Positions 1-12,830 of a DNA stretch of 64,000 nt are shown here, one piece after another. The notes beneath the pieces are model-generated. The model ran no database searches. It was given only the letters and a program-made list of their open reading frames with translations, and had not been told where the DNA came from. Every line of letters starts with the position of its first letter. The first letter of the stretch is position 1. Where the stretch lies: contig NC_088303.1 of the NCBI RefSeq assembly GCF_032854445.1, positions 32,493,501 through 32,557,500 on the forward strand. Direction: 5' to 3'. The position numbers were made by a program, and so were the translations under genes. This stretch comes from Liolophura sinensis. Taxonomy: Eukaryota > Mollusca > Polyplacophora > Chitonida > Chitonidae.

Positions 1-2880
1 CAGTGACAGGAGGTTTTAGAAATATCAACTCTGCCCTCTTTGAAGTATCGCCCAAGAAAATAAATGCATCAGATTTGTATTGTACCTAAATCGTTCCTGG
101 ACGTAAAATCTGAGCAAGTAATAATTAATTTGTCCTTAATTATAGCAACTAATTATTGTCAATAAAGAGACAGATATTACAGATGTAAACTTATTTCAGA
201 AATTAAGCGGTAAGATGCGGCCTTATTTTGTTCTTGGGGCATGGGTAACAAAGACCAATCAATGGCTTTCATGTGGGCTTTTGTGCAGTCTAATAACATT
301 GGTTGAAGACCACCTGTCTTGAGAATTATGGCGTGCAATTATGTACGTGCAAGGTTTTCCCCGGGCTGTGTTATTTCCCCAATTAATAGAACTAACTGCC
401 ATTGTATATAAGCTAGGAGACAGTAAGTACCCATCATAATTTTAATTACTTGATACCAACACTTATCACTTCCATTGCGTGTGCAAATGGCCATTATTGG
501 TTTCCACTGGACAATCCACAGCTGCATGATATTGTGCAAAACACGATGTACACCGATAACCCACAAAGAGCAACGTCCCGATAACAAGACGATATCCCAC
601 CTTCACCAGGCAGTTACCTACCAAAGTTACCTACTCCCTCAGTTAACCCATTTTACTATATTCACGGTTATTATTATATCTGGGAAATAGGGTATAAGCA
701 AACAGACTCTTGGTCCCAACAAGCACGCATATGGGTTTTATGCTCGGACTAATACCTCATTCATAGTCAGTTAAGTTGCCAAACTATAACCACATACATT
801 CACTAACAATGATGAGACAGGAATGTAATGCATATATAGGCATATCTTCTCAATTGGACGAAGTGTGTGTGAGTGAGAGGTGTTGGGCATGGGGTATTTT
901 CGTACCAGATGTTCATTTGTAGTTAAGTTACAAAACCAACTCAACCATTTAATTACACTAAATTATCAATTCACAAGTACCTGACACTTCCCGCAAATCA
1001 GTAGATGTGGACTTCCTGATAATATTGCTACCCACAGTAATTATGCAGTCTGAGGAGCAGTAAATGCCAATTTAGTCCGGATCCAATGGCACTGGATTGA
1101 GTGCACTGGCAAATGCACGACTGAAGTACGTTAAACGTTGACAATTCTCTGCACACAGAGCTTCCTGAAGCCTAAAACGTATGATTACTTAGATGAGAAC
1201 AGAGGTCCCTAAAGTGACCCTCAACAATTTCTACTACGGTACATTTTTATAAATCGAATATGTATGAAATGCCCTTGGCATGTTGGATTTGTAATATATG
1301 AAACGGGTTAATTACATATATCTGTGGATCGTTACACATGCGTAATTCAGGCAATTGCGTCCAAGATTTGTCTCCGAACTGAATTTGCGAAAGAGCACTA
1401 ACTGGGTAATACTGACACACAGACATTATAGCTTGTTGAGGCGCTATAAACTTACTATAAAAATACTATTTCGGATCTAGTTACAATACATCAGAATTTT
1501 TCTTGTTTTGGATACAAATAAAAACTGTTTTGCCAGTGCTACTTCCCACTCTGGAGCTTACCAAGGTAACAAATTGATAGGACAGCACTTCCAGCAATCA
1601 GAGCTGAAAAATAGTGGTCATGTTAGGTTGAGTTTTTGATATGTTGTAGAGAAAAGCGCAAGCTGCATGAGGTTTTGTGGCATTGTACCACGCCAAAGTT
1701 AAGGAAAAAATATCACTGAGGTAGACGTTAACAAATTTACAAAATAGATAGTACGAAAAATAAATGCATTCGTGTAACCTTAACACAAGAAACAATTCAT
1801 GTTTCACCGATGGCAAATACTTTCACTTTCTCTCAGACGACAGTTAATAAATTTGTCAATCAGCAACATCGAACCTATGTCCGGAACACATAAAATCACT
1901 CATTAGTAATTGCATGTTTCGTGCTCATCGTAAAACCGGAACTTGTTTGTACGCTGAAATAAAGCTCTATCGAATAGGGTCTGGCTGTTTATGTCAGATG
2001 GTGTAAGTAATATTGATTTATATATAATTCATATATGCTGTGATCAACAAATTTTGTCTGAAGTAACAGCAGTAAAACATCAGCCTTTGGCAATGTTCCT
2101 GTCTGGCGTACACATATGCAAGAAATATTGGTAGAAATGTTCAACTAATCTAGTGTTGCTGAAACGTGCAGGCAAACGTAATCCACAAAACCCCACGAAC
2201 AGTGAAAAGCAGGGAAAATTTACGATAATAGTAAATGAATCTTTTTTATCAGTTAACTTCGTATCCATATTATCTATCACAGATTCTTTGTCCGAGGATC
2301 GGTATGTTGTCCAAACGGTGAATGTCCTAACCTCAAAAACTAATCTTTCGTTACCTCATAGCCATTGGTAACACGAGAATACAATAGCAGGCATGTTCTA
2401 TGAGCTATTTCTAAGAACAATTGTCCGAATCCTCTTGGACATAAAAAGTCCTATCCATAAAGCAAACTTTCACCAATGCCCGTCAGTCCCCTAGGCAAAA
2501 TACATGTTCCTTTCAGAAAGTTAATTAAAGTTAAGGGAGTTAATAGAAAACAGAACGAAAAAACACACAAAGCTTTTTTATTCACCTGCGAGAGCAAAGT
2601 AAGTATGCCTTTCACGATTGGCATGCTTAGAGGAATATTTCCCTCAACTGAGGCAGTTAACAGGTTGTCTGGATACGAATGCCATGGGAAAGCTTGGCAC
2701 ACAATGTGACAGCTGTTATCACGCCATCATTTTCTTACATACCAAAAGAATTTTGTCGCTAACGTATAGTTACGTGGTTCCTGCTCTTCCTAAGCCATTA
2801 TTCATCTTCTTTCATCACTATTCTATAGTTTGATCACGGGATAAATCGGGAGATTTTTCATATTCCTACTCGGCCTCGTA
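1..2880. other. Non-coding, nothing recognised
   Basis: Only short unrelated open frames (under 85 codons) on both strands with no domain, splice context or repeat homology that I can see. Confidence 0.6.
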
Positions 2881-2888
2881 CCCACACC

Positions 2889-2976
2889 CTCACCTCCCAT
2901 TCAGCATCTTACCACCTTCCATTTGCCCTCTTACCACCTTCCATTTGCCCTCTTACCACTTCCCATTCAACATCTC
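2889..2976. repeat. Pyrimidine-rich 22-bp tandem repeat
   Basis: About four units of roughly 22 bp of the form ACCACCTTCCATTTGCCCTC-TT; the two central units are identical and the outer ones diverged. The pyrimidine-rich tract continues loosely to about 3050. Confidence 0.8.
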
Positions 2977-5045
2977 GTGTCACGTACCTCCCGTTACCCC
3001 TCTTCTTACCTCGTATTTAGCCTCTTTTCACTCCCCTTTCAGCCTTTCGATGGGATCTGGTAACCTGCCGTGATATAGACTTTCAGGAAATAAGATAACC
3101 ATCGATAAGCATTGTGTGACAAATGTTTCACTGGTATCTATCAGTACAAACCTTGTTACTTGCCTTCACATTCACATCCAGTGAGCGGGTTTACCGAGGA
3201 AACTAGATGATTTGGGCCATATTTAGCGTCTACACAAAGATGAACACAGACGAAAAAGACAAAAGGTTCATTTGATATTTGAACGCGGAAGTAAGAAAAG
3301 TTCGATTTGGGCCCAAACATCGAAGAAGACCTTCGAGTTTAGCTACTCGGCAACTTTCTCGGTCATCTTGAAAGATCGGTTTCGACTCCTAAAAACACGT
3401 TTTTCTTTCGGAGACAGAGCTCATCTATCACCCCACCTCTATTATCCAATCGCCGGGTGATAGTTGAACGTGTTTACTGGCTTGTCTTATTGCTTTTCAA
3501 TCACCTTCTTTTGATGATTGTGTGTCCTTCGGGACAGAGTAATAGCTAATTGACTAGTTTTTATACCGAGCCCAGCGTTGCTAGGAGGTTGTCAGCACAG
3601 TGACATGTCTTTTCGACACATTCAGTGAATGGCAGAAAATTAGCGTTGACCCCATTCCCTGTCCTGGTAATTGTTATAATTGCTAGCGTTGTGCTTCCAA
3701 GGGGAAATAGTCATTCATCAGTTCCACTATGCTAGAGCGGAAGCCAGTATATAGAGATAAGGAAATACGTTCGCACCTAGCCTATATCATTCAGTACATG
3801 CGATGAGACATCTCTAGAACTCCTTCAGGGATTGGGTGTAAAACTGGACACAGGTGTTTCCTTTCTATTAGACTGACCAATAGTTGATATCCGTACAGAG
3901 ACAAGAGTAACCACATAAAAGCTAATAATGTTTGCTACCGAATACACGGAATACAGGTTTAACAGCTGAGAACATCAGCTTGGTCGAGATCACACACGAC
4001 TTTGGATACAATGGGCTACTTTTTACCAAGCGATGGTAACTCAGACTCAAGCAGCATTTCCCACTGGTTTCTTGAAATATACATGTATGAGTACTGTGGC
4101 CAGTTTCAAGAAGCTCACTTAGCTAAGTAAGCCCTTTACTACTATGGTAACGTATGTTGTAAATATAAAGTCCACTTAGCAAAGTGGACTCGTCGTTTAA
4201 ATCTGGGATTTAGAGACGGGGGGATATGAAGCTCAATTGTTCTCGCTCATTCAGGCCTGAGAATGATGCCCTCCCTTCGCTTGATCACGCAGTGGTTCGA
4301 AACTTCATGAGTTTAACTCACCAGCCATAGAACTTTAAAGAAGACATCGCTTAACCTTTGCCGTAGAACGGTAAAAGTACGCCTAAGGTCAAGAACCAGG
4401 TAAATACATATTTCCATTACGTAAATTTGTTGCATTTTTTCTGTTGTTGAAAACGTCTAAAACATAGCATTTTCAAATTTTCCTTCGTGTTTTTAGTTTT
4501 TACCCAAGGACAAAGTTTGAAAGACAACTGCGAGTTTGTTTTGTTTAGGCACTGAACTCTTGTAGGACTTTCATTACGATGTTGTGCGTGTAAAGTTAAA
4601 ATTTGCTAGTGCTACCTTCGACACAAGAGAAAAACCGCTAAGGAAATCACATTTAAAAATTGCAATGTTGTCGGATCTGTTCTTCCGATCAACTGATCAA
4701 GACGACTCGTCCGAAATTCAGTCACCATACCAAGTGACTAAACTTTCTTAGGTTTTGGAGTGTAGTTGCGATGTAAATAGTTTTCACTCTATGAGTCGAA
4801 CTCTTTACCCTCAACTGCATAAAAAACCTCAAAAAACATGTTTATTTACATTGAATGGTCATTCTGGTAAAATATGAACAGCTGTAAAAAGTCGGCTGTT
4901 GTCATTCTAATTCCAGAGTGCATTCCTGCGCAGGCAGATGTTAAGTAACAGAACCTATTTAAATTTTAAATATCTATTTCAGCAACAAGATTCATTAAAT
5001 ATTATTAAGAGTGTCTTCAATTATTTTAGTGTTTATTACATTTAT
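2977..5045. other. Non-coding except the hairpin element at 4.1 kb
   Basis: No gene recognised. The pyrimidine-rich tract fades out by 3050, and the double hairpin at 4105-4192 is annotated separately. Confidence 0.6.
4105..4192. repeat. Small element with two related hairpins
   Basis: A perfect 9-bp stem AGTCCACTT/AAGTGGACT with loop AGCA lies at 4169-4190. A second palindromic stretch GCTCACTTAGCTAAGTAAGC lies at 4113-4132. Both centre on CACTTAGCNAAGT. This arrangement resembles a short snapback MITE, but no target duplication was found. Confidence 0.45.
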
Positions 5046-5058
5046 TTACAACACTATG

Positions 5059-5211
5059 ACTCCGTCTGTATGTAGGCAGGTCTGCCGGCAACCTGCGGAA
5101 GGGTTTCCCCTGCTCTGTGTCCGGTTTCGTCCCAACATATCGCTGACCGCCATCGTATAAATGAAATGTTCTTGAGTACGGCGTAAAACACCAATCAAAT
5201 AAATAAATAAA
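5059..5211 (+). mobile_element. 5'-truncated (AAAT)-tailed SINE with 12-bp TSD
   Basis: Matches the 3' two thirds of the SINE (GGTCTGCCGGCAACCTGCGG, GTACGGCGTAAAACACCAAT, then (AAAT)n). It is flanked by perfect direct repeats TACAACACTATG at 5047-5058 and 5212-5223, so the insertion is complete but was 5'-truncated on arrival. Confidence 0.93.
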
Positions 5212-5223
5212 TACAACACTATG

Positions 5224-6746
5224 GCATATTTGCGAAACCTACCGGTAAAGTTAAATTAAATTGCGTAATATTATCGATTTGATAACGCAGAAGAATGATT
5301 AACTGGTGGGGGTTTGTTCCATTCGATGTTGATGGTGCATGTGGATTTAACAGGCTATACTTTCGTCTATATTTCAGGGACGAGAATGAAAATGTGTGCA
5401 TTCAGGTCCGATGGCAGTACTGTTGATTTTCATGAGATCTAAGCTTAAATGCTGATTTAACTGTTATTGTCTTTACAAAACATTTGTTTTCTTTTGTAGT
5501 GTTGATTAGCAACTCGTACCTTGACCATGTCGATCTCAGCTCAGATGTCATCCTGTGTGGGGCTTCAAGAGAATGTCTTCTTGTTAAAAGAAGGGTCGAA
5601 GCCATTCTCTAATGTGGTCAAATGACCTTAACTCCTCAGACATCTCAGTGGAATAAGGCACCCATTCAGGATGACATGGACTTTTTAATGTGCTGCTTTC
5701 TTTCTATATTATCAAAACTGCTTCACCTGACGTTCATATTTGAAAATAGTGAAATAAATCGTCATAAGTAAAAAATACTTTATTCAGGGAAATATATGCA
5801 TCGAATTATTATGAAAATGATGATAAAAATGATTTGTTTGTGTCAGTGAAGTTGTAAGTTTTATTAAGGTCCGCAAATTATTTCCCTACATCCCACGGGT
5901 CTCTCAGAATATTTCAAAATATTGAGCGCAGTGGTGGTTGAAGAATCAGGGTAAGGCTTACATGTTTATCATTTGTAAGATAAATTATGTTTACATAATT
6001 TTTGTAGTTAAACGCTTTTTGCGTGGTAAATATGCCTGCTTTGTTTACCGTTTATCTGCTAACAGCCATTAGAAGGAGGATGGATTTGATCATTAGTATA
6101 GGCGTTCTCAACAACATCATTTATAATCTCTGTTCCATTAATGTGCAATTGACTCGGTTCAAATTCGACCCGTCGACACGACAAAATGTGTGTGTGGGCG
6201 CAGCTTAAAGTTGAGAAGCTATAAGGCAATGGAGATATTTTTTCCTTCGTGTAGTTGTTGCAGGTTCTTATATATATACAAAAGTACTACACACAAGCAC
6301 ATCGCAAATCGAGGCCTTTGCCAGGATGATCATAAGGGTGCATCATAAGGGTGCATGTTAACCGTGAATGTGTTTCGTGTAGCAGTTTTTCTGTGGCAAG
6401 TGCAAGAAGTCTGCATGCTTTTTAATATCACGTTTTTAAAACTTGACGTGTTGTGTCTCGAAAGGATTTCCTAAATGTTTGTTAAAATGTCTTAGAGCTT
6501 GTCTTATTGATTACTTTTTACCTTGAACACAGTTTACCATACAATATGGCTATGCCACCGACAAAATATAGCAACGATTGGATTTTTTTATTCTCGCATC
6601 TTTTTGAATTTTTGTACAGAACACTTGAGTTATTTGACTTGATTAAACAAAGTGAGTATTTACGAATTGATCTCTTTGTTACGTGATTCATATTACACAC
6701 TGTCCCTATTGTTTTCTAAGAATCTAACTGCTATAAATATCTAATA

Positions 6747-6752
<6 letters not shown>
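5224..6752. other. Non-coding, nothing recognised
   Basis: A small tandem repeat ATCATAAGGGTGC occurs twice near 6328-6356. Open frames here are short and featureless. A copy of the microsatellite flank TTGATCTCTTTGTTACGTGA lies at 6666-6685. Confidence 0.6.
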
Positions 6753-6780
<28 letters not shown>

Positions 6781-6868
6781 GAATTGGTGTTTTACCCCGT
6801 ACTCAGGAATATTTCACTTATACGACCGTGGCCAGCATTATGGTGAAAGGGAACCCGACGGAGCCGGA
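6753..6868 (-). mobile_element. Partial (AAAT)-tailed SINE joined to microsatellites
   Basis: A (TTTA)n tail, GAATTGGTGTTTTACCCCG, AGGAATATTTCACTTATACG and GGCCAGCATTATGGTG identify the 3' end of the SINE on the minus strand. Homology stops at GGAGCCGGATG, where the ATGT/ATGG microsatellite begins. Confidence 0.85.
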
Positions 6869-7276
6869 TGTATGGATGTATGTATGTATGTATGTATGGA
6901 TGGATGGATGGATGGATGGATGGATGGATGGATGGATGTTTGTATGTATGTATGTATGTATGTATGTATGTATGTATGTATGTATGTATGTATGTATGTA
7001 TGTATGTATGTATGTATGTATGTATGTATGTATGTATGTATGTATGTACTGATGTATTGATTGAACTGATCTCTTTGTTACATGAATGCATGTATGTATG
7101 TATGTATGTATTGATGTATTGATTGAATTGATCTCTTTGTTATATGAATGCATGTATGTATGTATGTATGTATGTATGTATGTATGTATGTATGTATGTA
7201 TGTATGTATGTATGTATGTATGTATGTATGTATGTATGTATGTATGTATGTATGTATGAATGTATGTATGTATGTA
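6868..7276. repeat. Composite (ATGT)n/(ATGG)n microsatellite with internal duplicated spacer
   Basis: Long ATGT arrays (about 6935-7050 and 7148-7276) and an ATGG array (about 6898-6938) are separated by copies of a spacer containing TTGATCTCTTTGTTA followed by ATGAATGCATG. All long open frames here are simple repeats of Met-Tyr-Val-Cys type on + and His-Thr-Tyr-Ile type on -, and are not genes. Confidence 0.95.
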
Positions 7277-7344
7277 TTGATATATTGATGTATTGATTGA
7301 ATTGATCTCTTTGTTACATGATTCATATTACACACTGTCACTGT

Positions 7345-8060
7345 TACAAAGTGTGCATCAGCCATGGCCCGGTACATTTGTTGCCGAATTCCGCAGTTTG
7401 ATGAGCGCATGTCATAAAATAATGACTAAATGAGGCTCTGTCTATGTAAATCAATCATTGCTCAGAACAGGTTTTTTGAAATAAATACAACAGCAAATGA
7501 TTTATCCCAGCTGGAACCGGATAGAGTGGGACTGTTTTTCTGTAATAAGTTGAATGTTCTTGATGTCAAATGAGACCCATCCATTATTTTGTCATGTCAG
7601 TTTTCCTATAATGGGAAACCACGCATCCTGTTCAGGAGACACGTATCGTTGATTTCAAGATGCCTAAACATATTCAAGTGGACATGAGGGAAAGACAAAT
7701 TCCGATATTTGTAAAATACCAGTGTTATGTATAGCAGACCAGATGTTTCTGTATATCCGGAATTCTTGCTTGCCTTGAGGCGAATTGAGTGAAACAAATG
7801 ACAAGGCTTTCATTACACGGTAGTGACAAGCGTTTCAACCAAGACGTCTGACATTATACTACTTATGTCTTGTTGTCCAGGGAATTGGACAATTCGCGGG
7901 GTAAATCTCGTTCAAAGAACCTGTACCTGTAATGCTACTTATACAGCTCAACGAAACACCACTCGTACTTTTATTCGCTTTCACTCAGCCTTCAGTTCAA
8001 AAGTGCAATGAGTACGAGCTCACCATTACTATTGATTCGGTATCAGATAGCCTGCTGGTA
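7345..8060. other. Non-coding, nothing recognised
   Basis: No domain-bearing frame and no repeat homology seen. Confidence 0.55.
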
Positions 8061-8065
8061 CGGAA

Positions 8066-8165
8066 CTATGACGCTGGCTAGCCGAGTGATATGGTCTCAA
8101 GGAGACAGACGCCCACAATCCTTTGAGCAGTGAGGTCACAGGTTCAAATCCATCTCCCGCTAGTT
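8066..8165 (+). mobile_element. tRNA-derived SINE head (family unassigned)
   Basis: TGGCTAGCCGAGTG resembles an A box and ACAGGTTCAAATCC is a perfect B box, about 60 nt apart, with an anticodon-like region between. The 3' acceptor arm does not close on the 5' end and the sequence runs on into A/T-rich DNA, so this is more likely a tRNA-related SINE head than a functional tRNA. Confidence 0.5.
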
Positions 8166-8255
8166 CAGTATCGTAGTATACTCTAGTTTTCGTAGTACAT
8201 ATATATGGATTTTCTTTCACCAGTTTTATTTACAGTTATTAATCACCGTAGAGAG

Positions 8256-8400
8256 CGGGCCGTGGTTCAGTGGTTAAAGGCACTTGTCTTGCAATCCATA
8301 AAACACATTTAAAAAATACAAATTCAAATCCAGCTTCTGGCATGGACTCCCTCTCAGACTCTATCTGCTTGTGAAGCCTTGGCGACAATGGGTGGATCGC
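8256..8400 (+). mobile_element. tRNA-derived SINE fragment (family unassigned)
   Basis: GGGCCGTGGTTCAGTGGTTA (A-box type) is followed by AAATTCAAATCCAGCTTCTG (B-box type), then a non-tRNA body containing GGACTCCCTCTCAGACTC. A 20-bp A-rich interruption lies in the anticodon/variable region. No tail or target duplication was recognised. Confidence 0.5.
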
Positions 8401-9224
8401 TTGGTCGTTTGAACAATCTCAAGTCGTCGATGACCAATTCTCTAAGCGTATCTGTATTTCACATTTGGCCATGTTCGGGGCACTCGGGTTTCTTCCAGCT
8501 ATCAAACTAACTTCATCGTATTCATGGAAAATTCTATGGCGTGAAAGAACAATCAAGTATATTAAAATACATTTAATAAAAAATTGAATGGTTGTGTGTT
8601 GCAATGGTAATACATTACTTGCTCGGTGGCTATGGAAATACTGTCTAGAAGTCTAAGCGACATGACACTTTTCTGGACTAAGGACAGCCATATTGATTTC
8701 TGAGCTAATTATAAACCTATCTGACACACATATCACTATTTTTATACACGACAACTAAGCGGCAGAATTTATTTCCAAAAGCGTTCCATTACAGAGCAAC
8801 AAAGACAACACATTCCAAGATTAGTGCTGGCCTAGTGTCTCTCTTTATTGATTGTAAAATTGTCCCCATATGTGTCTTTTCCCCTGTACGTTAATTTAAT
8901 CTTTATTAATTTGACATATTTACCTCTGGAACAGGGCTCTGCAGTTACATATGATGTTTAGAAGCTAGTAGAACCAGTACAAATGATGGCCTGAATACCA
9001 GTGTAACACGGCACAAAAGCGGTGTGACATACGTGTATACACGATTCACAAACTGCTCGAAATCGTTTACATTGAAAATGTTGTTTTCACCAGAATATAA
9101 TATATTTATCGCCTTTTTTACACAGAGAGATGCTTTGGCTTCTTTGCTTAAAGCCCCAGGATTAAACGTATTCCTTAGTCGAGGCTATTTCTTGTATCTT
9201 TCCGTCTTCCTTAAAAGCTGTAGA
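8401..9224. other. Non-coding, nothing recognised
   Basis: A/T-rich sequence between the tRNA-like SINE heads and tandem unit 1. Confidence 0.55.
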
Positions 9225-11345
9225 TTATTTCTGGTGATATGACTGCGACCCAGTTTTTGACTATATATAGATTTCGTATGTGCCAGGTTTGTGCTGAACG
9301 TTGTGTTGGAAAGTCGGAAACTGGAAATTCCATTATACTGACGGCTGGTATAAAAATGTCTGCTAAGCACTTAATGATACCTTCCCAACACCCAAAATAA
9401 ACCCGTAGTTTGTCTCCTCTCTTGACACATAGATTATTGAAATTGTCTGCCTGCGTGAAATTAAACGTGGGCGTTTTAAATAAAGAACAAAGAAATTTGT
9501 CCCGCACTGTCTGACTCAAGCAAAAATAGAACCCTACACTGAAAAAATGGCTCTCAAGCTGTGGTGTAATTGGATGCTGCGTTTGACGTAAACTCTCTGA
9601 TGTGTGCGGTGCTCTGATGTCCAATGTGTGCTGAAAATCAAGAAGTGATCCTAACTGCATTAAACAAAAAAGAGCACATTAAAACGAGAAAGGACATTAA
9701 ATTTCTCTCTAAAACTATGTTTACCTATTAGATATTTTTGGACTTAATTAAAAGTAGAAAAATGTTCGCATTGTAAGGTTGGCTTTGTGAACAACACGCC
9801 AGGGCAATGTACTCTGACGTCACATCAACTTTTTTTGTTAATATATGAATTCGAAAACAATGTTTAAGGAATTTTCGCTCGTCGGTAAGTAAAACTGCTT
9901 TAACATTAAAGTTTGTGAAGAAAACTTTCTTTGATGTCAGTATACCTAACCAACGGGGTTTCATAAAAGCCCACCACAGAATCCTAGCATTTGAATGTGA
10001 TTAACTATTTACACAACGTAAGATGAACACTGTTCTCCCGAAACAAACCAAGTCGGAAGAGGCTCTCAGCGTGACGGACGTAAGATGAACACAGCTTAAT
10101 AGCATGCCGTCCACCATTACACAAATGATCCGATGATTACAGGAATGATGTCTACTTTTCTCAGTGTTTGTCGTTAAGTCAGATTAACATTATGCCATCA
10201 TACGATGATTGGACACAATGACGACTTCTGGAGGTCCAGAGTTGTCAAGATAATCATATGACTGTGACGTTATCTTGTGTTTTACGGGTGCGCCTGATTA
10301 TCGCCTTCTGAACTGATCCCTATTAATATTTTTAAATTATAACGGGACTCCAGCCTGTGTTTTTAGGATAAATCCTTCAGTCATGCTTACCTCAGTGGAG
10401 TCATTAATGGTAAACATATCATTTTGACGATGTTCAAGGTTACCTTTGATATATTCATATTCGTGCTATTTCCAAGTCTAAATCGTGTGTGGTTCTGATC
10501 AATGCCTTGGTCATGCTTGTTGTGTTCTGTCAGAATACGGGAAAGGGCTAGTCCTATCAACTAGTCACGTGATTTACTTGAGCTACTGTTGCATCGTTTG
10601 TTGTTGGTTTTTTAAAGGTATATTTTATGCAACAATAACGGTAATATAAAATATTGAAACTCGTTATTTTGGGGAATTAAGATCATGTAAAAAAAATGCA
10701 ACTCTGTCTAGCTATTTATCGCTCAGTGTGTCATCATCAGATTGACAATGACTTGCCTAAACGTGAAACAGCTGAGTCACTTGATTTACTTGAGATAACA
10801 TTACAGCGTTTGCCACTACCACTCGATTATGTTTTCAACAAATTCGGCTTACTACAACAACAACACTAATATAATATCAGCAGTGAAATTGTAAAAGGCG
10901 ACGAGGAAAATGGGGGTAAAATTCCTTAAGCCATCGGTTTAAGAAAATGACATTATATAAAAGAAATTCTGCTGTGTTTAAGTTTGTATCAATGAGATTG
11001 CAATCCTCTAATTGTTAATAGTTTTTGAGAAACGATAATTATAACGCGATGTCAGTACATGTCCCATTGCTATCCGGCCCTCCATCAATCACTATGTGTT
11101 ATAAAAACCAATCAATCTTCCTTTGTTAGTAGGGGATTACAAAACGCGAGTGAACATTATCGTTCCTTCAAACGGCATGGTATAAAAAGAAATTTAATAG
11201 AAAAACAATCAAGTAATAAATCATGTTTTAAGAAAAAATGTTTTATTTCAATATTTCACAGCGTGATATCTCCAACCCTTCAATCCGCCGTTGGGTGTAA
11301 AGAATATATCAAGTTACCAATATATGTGTCGCCTATTTGTTTGTA
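9225..11345 (+). repeat. Degenerate tandem unit 1
   Basis: Contains, in order: block A (TTTGTGCTGAACGTTG ... GGTATAAAAATGTCTGCTAA); block B (GTCTGACTCAAGC-AAAAATAGAACC ... TTTGACGTAAACTCTCTGATG); block C (GGAAGAGGCTCTCAGCGTGA); block D (TCATGCTTACCTCAGTGGAG, TTTTGACGATGTTCAAGGTT, GTTGTGTTCTGTCAGA, GCGTTTGCCACTACCACTCG); and block E near 11060-11330 (CTATGTGTTATAAA, TCAATCCGCCGTTGGGTGTA). No conserved reading frame noticed. The 149-residue minus-strand open frame at 9211-9660 lies across A and B and is not conserved in the other copies. Confidence 0.7.
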
Positions 11346-11489
11346 GTACGTAGGTCTGTAATCAAAATTGTCCACATTAAAATTACCACATTAGAAGCGT
11401 CTTTCTCGGGAAAGTTAAACTAATGTATCCCGGGCGATGAATGAAAGAGGCACAGCGTAAGAAACAACGGCATCTCCGCCACGGGTGGC

Positions 11490-12830
11490 TTAAAACTTTC
11501 TGACTTGAAGGTACAATAGAAATAGAGACAGTTGGATTTGAACAAGGAACCCCATCTGGAAAGGATAAGAAGTCTCAGTTGAAAAGCTCTACCTCTTGAC
11601 CAAACAGGGCTCAGATGGCGACTTAATGTTTCAGACTCGGATTTGAATTCTGTGCAAATACCATTACTATTTGTTAATAAATGTCTTATATTCTTTTACA
11701 TTTTCTTCACACAAAGAGACTATTATGTTTCTCCTTTCACGGCTTTTTCACTGGACACATAACTCACTAAACTGTCCACCAAAATTGAATTATCCGACTC
11801 CGTTTTACTTCAGGGGTTTTAAATGACAAATACTCTTTGACGCATAAGGTTTGTGTTGAACATTGCTGTGCAAATTGGTCTTGCTATCCTTCACTCCCCT
11901 GGAACCTCCATTATGGATGACGATTGGTATACAAATATCCGCTAAGATTTAATGATGCTGTTTACACGAGAAAATGGATATGTAGCAGGCTTAACAAAAT
12001 CAGCTTCAAAAGCTCAGAACTCTGATGTTTTGTCCAAACTGAGATTGTTCGATGCTCGGATGAAGGATTGTTGCCGTCAAACAGTCGCAGTCGGGCACGC
12101 ATACTAATATAATTATCTGCCGAAAGATACAGAATAATATATTTACCTTATTGCTGCATTTACGTATTTCTCACAAATATTTCACTTATCTTTTTCTCAT
12201 TAAATGTTGATCTCAATGGAAACAGCCAAAAGAAACCACGATGCCTCCACAAATTCCTGGCAACCTTTCTGATTAAGGTGACAGTGGCCATACGGAGGGT
12301 TGCATTTGAATATGGAAATTGGAAGAAGAATTCTCAAAGGGAATGCTCTTGATGCCTGCTCCAAACAGGCCTCAGAGTGGAAGATTGCGGTTGGCGACAT
12401 ATTGGCTCAGACTTTGACAGGAAATACATTTTATGCACTCTGTGGTGGCATTATTTATAATGAATTGTACAACAATCGAAATTCTTGACCTTTTCTCTTA
12501 GATCAGCACCCCCCTCCTCCCTTACTTTCCCCAATCCCCAAAATAAAGCTTTGTTTTGTCTCGTCACTGGACACATTTTATTATTGAAGTGTCTACTTAA
12601 TGGGATTATACGAGCCTTTTACGTGAGCGTTTAAAAAAAAAAAAGAAATAAATTTATGTATCACACTGTCTGACTGACGCAAAAATAGAACCTTACACTA
12701 AAAAAGCTGGAGGAAATGGCGTAGGCGTTCAGATCATGGTGTGGCTGGATGCTGTGTTTGACGTAGACTCTCTGATGTATACGGTGCTTTGAACTCCAAA
12801 AATTGCTGAAAACTGAGCCTTTTGTTAGCC
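11490..12830 (+). repeat. Degenerate tandem unit 2 (partial)
   Basis: Block A at about 11840-11990 (TGTGTTGAACATTGC ... TGGTATACAAATATCCGC) and block B at 12660-12810 (GTCTGACTGACGC-AAAAATAGAACC ... TTTGACGTAGACTCTCTGAT). The stretch GGAAAGGATAAGAAGTCTCAG (11558-11577) recurs at 17648 (GGAAAGGGTAAAACGACTCA). Blocks D and E are missing. Confidence 0.65.
12200..12650 (+). other. Inter-block stretch, no gene recognised
   Basis: Unit 2 sequence between blocks A and B. It contains short open frames on both strands without recognisable domains, and a homopolymer A run near 12633-12645. Confidence 0.4.

Noticed and set aside
6779-7410. Several 70-110 codon open frames on both strands
   Set aside because: They are translations of the ATGT/ATGG microsatellite.
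8066-8165. Genuine tRNA gene
   Set aside because: B box is good, but the acceptor stem does not pair and no anticodon arm is convincing; more like a SINE head.
9211-9660. 149-codon open frame on the minus strand
   Set aside because: It lies over repeat blocks A and B, and the frame is not kept in the other copies of the unit.
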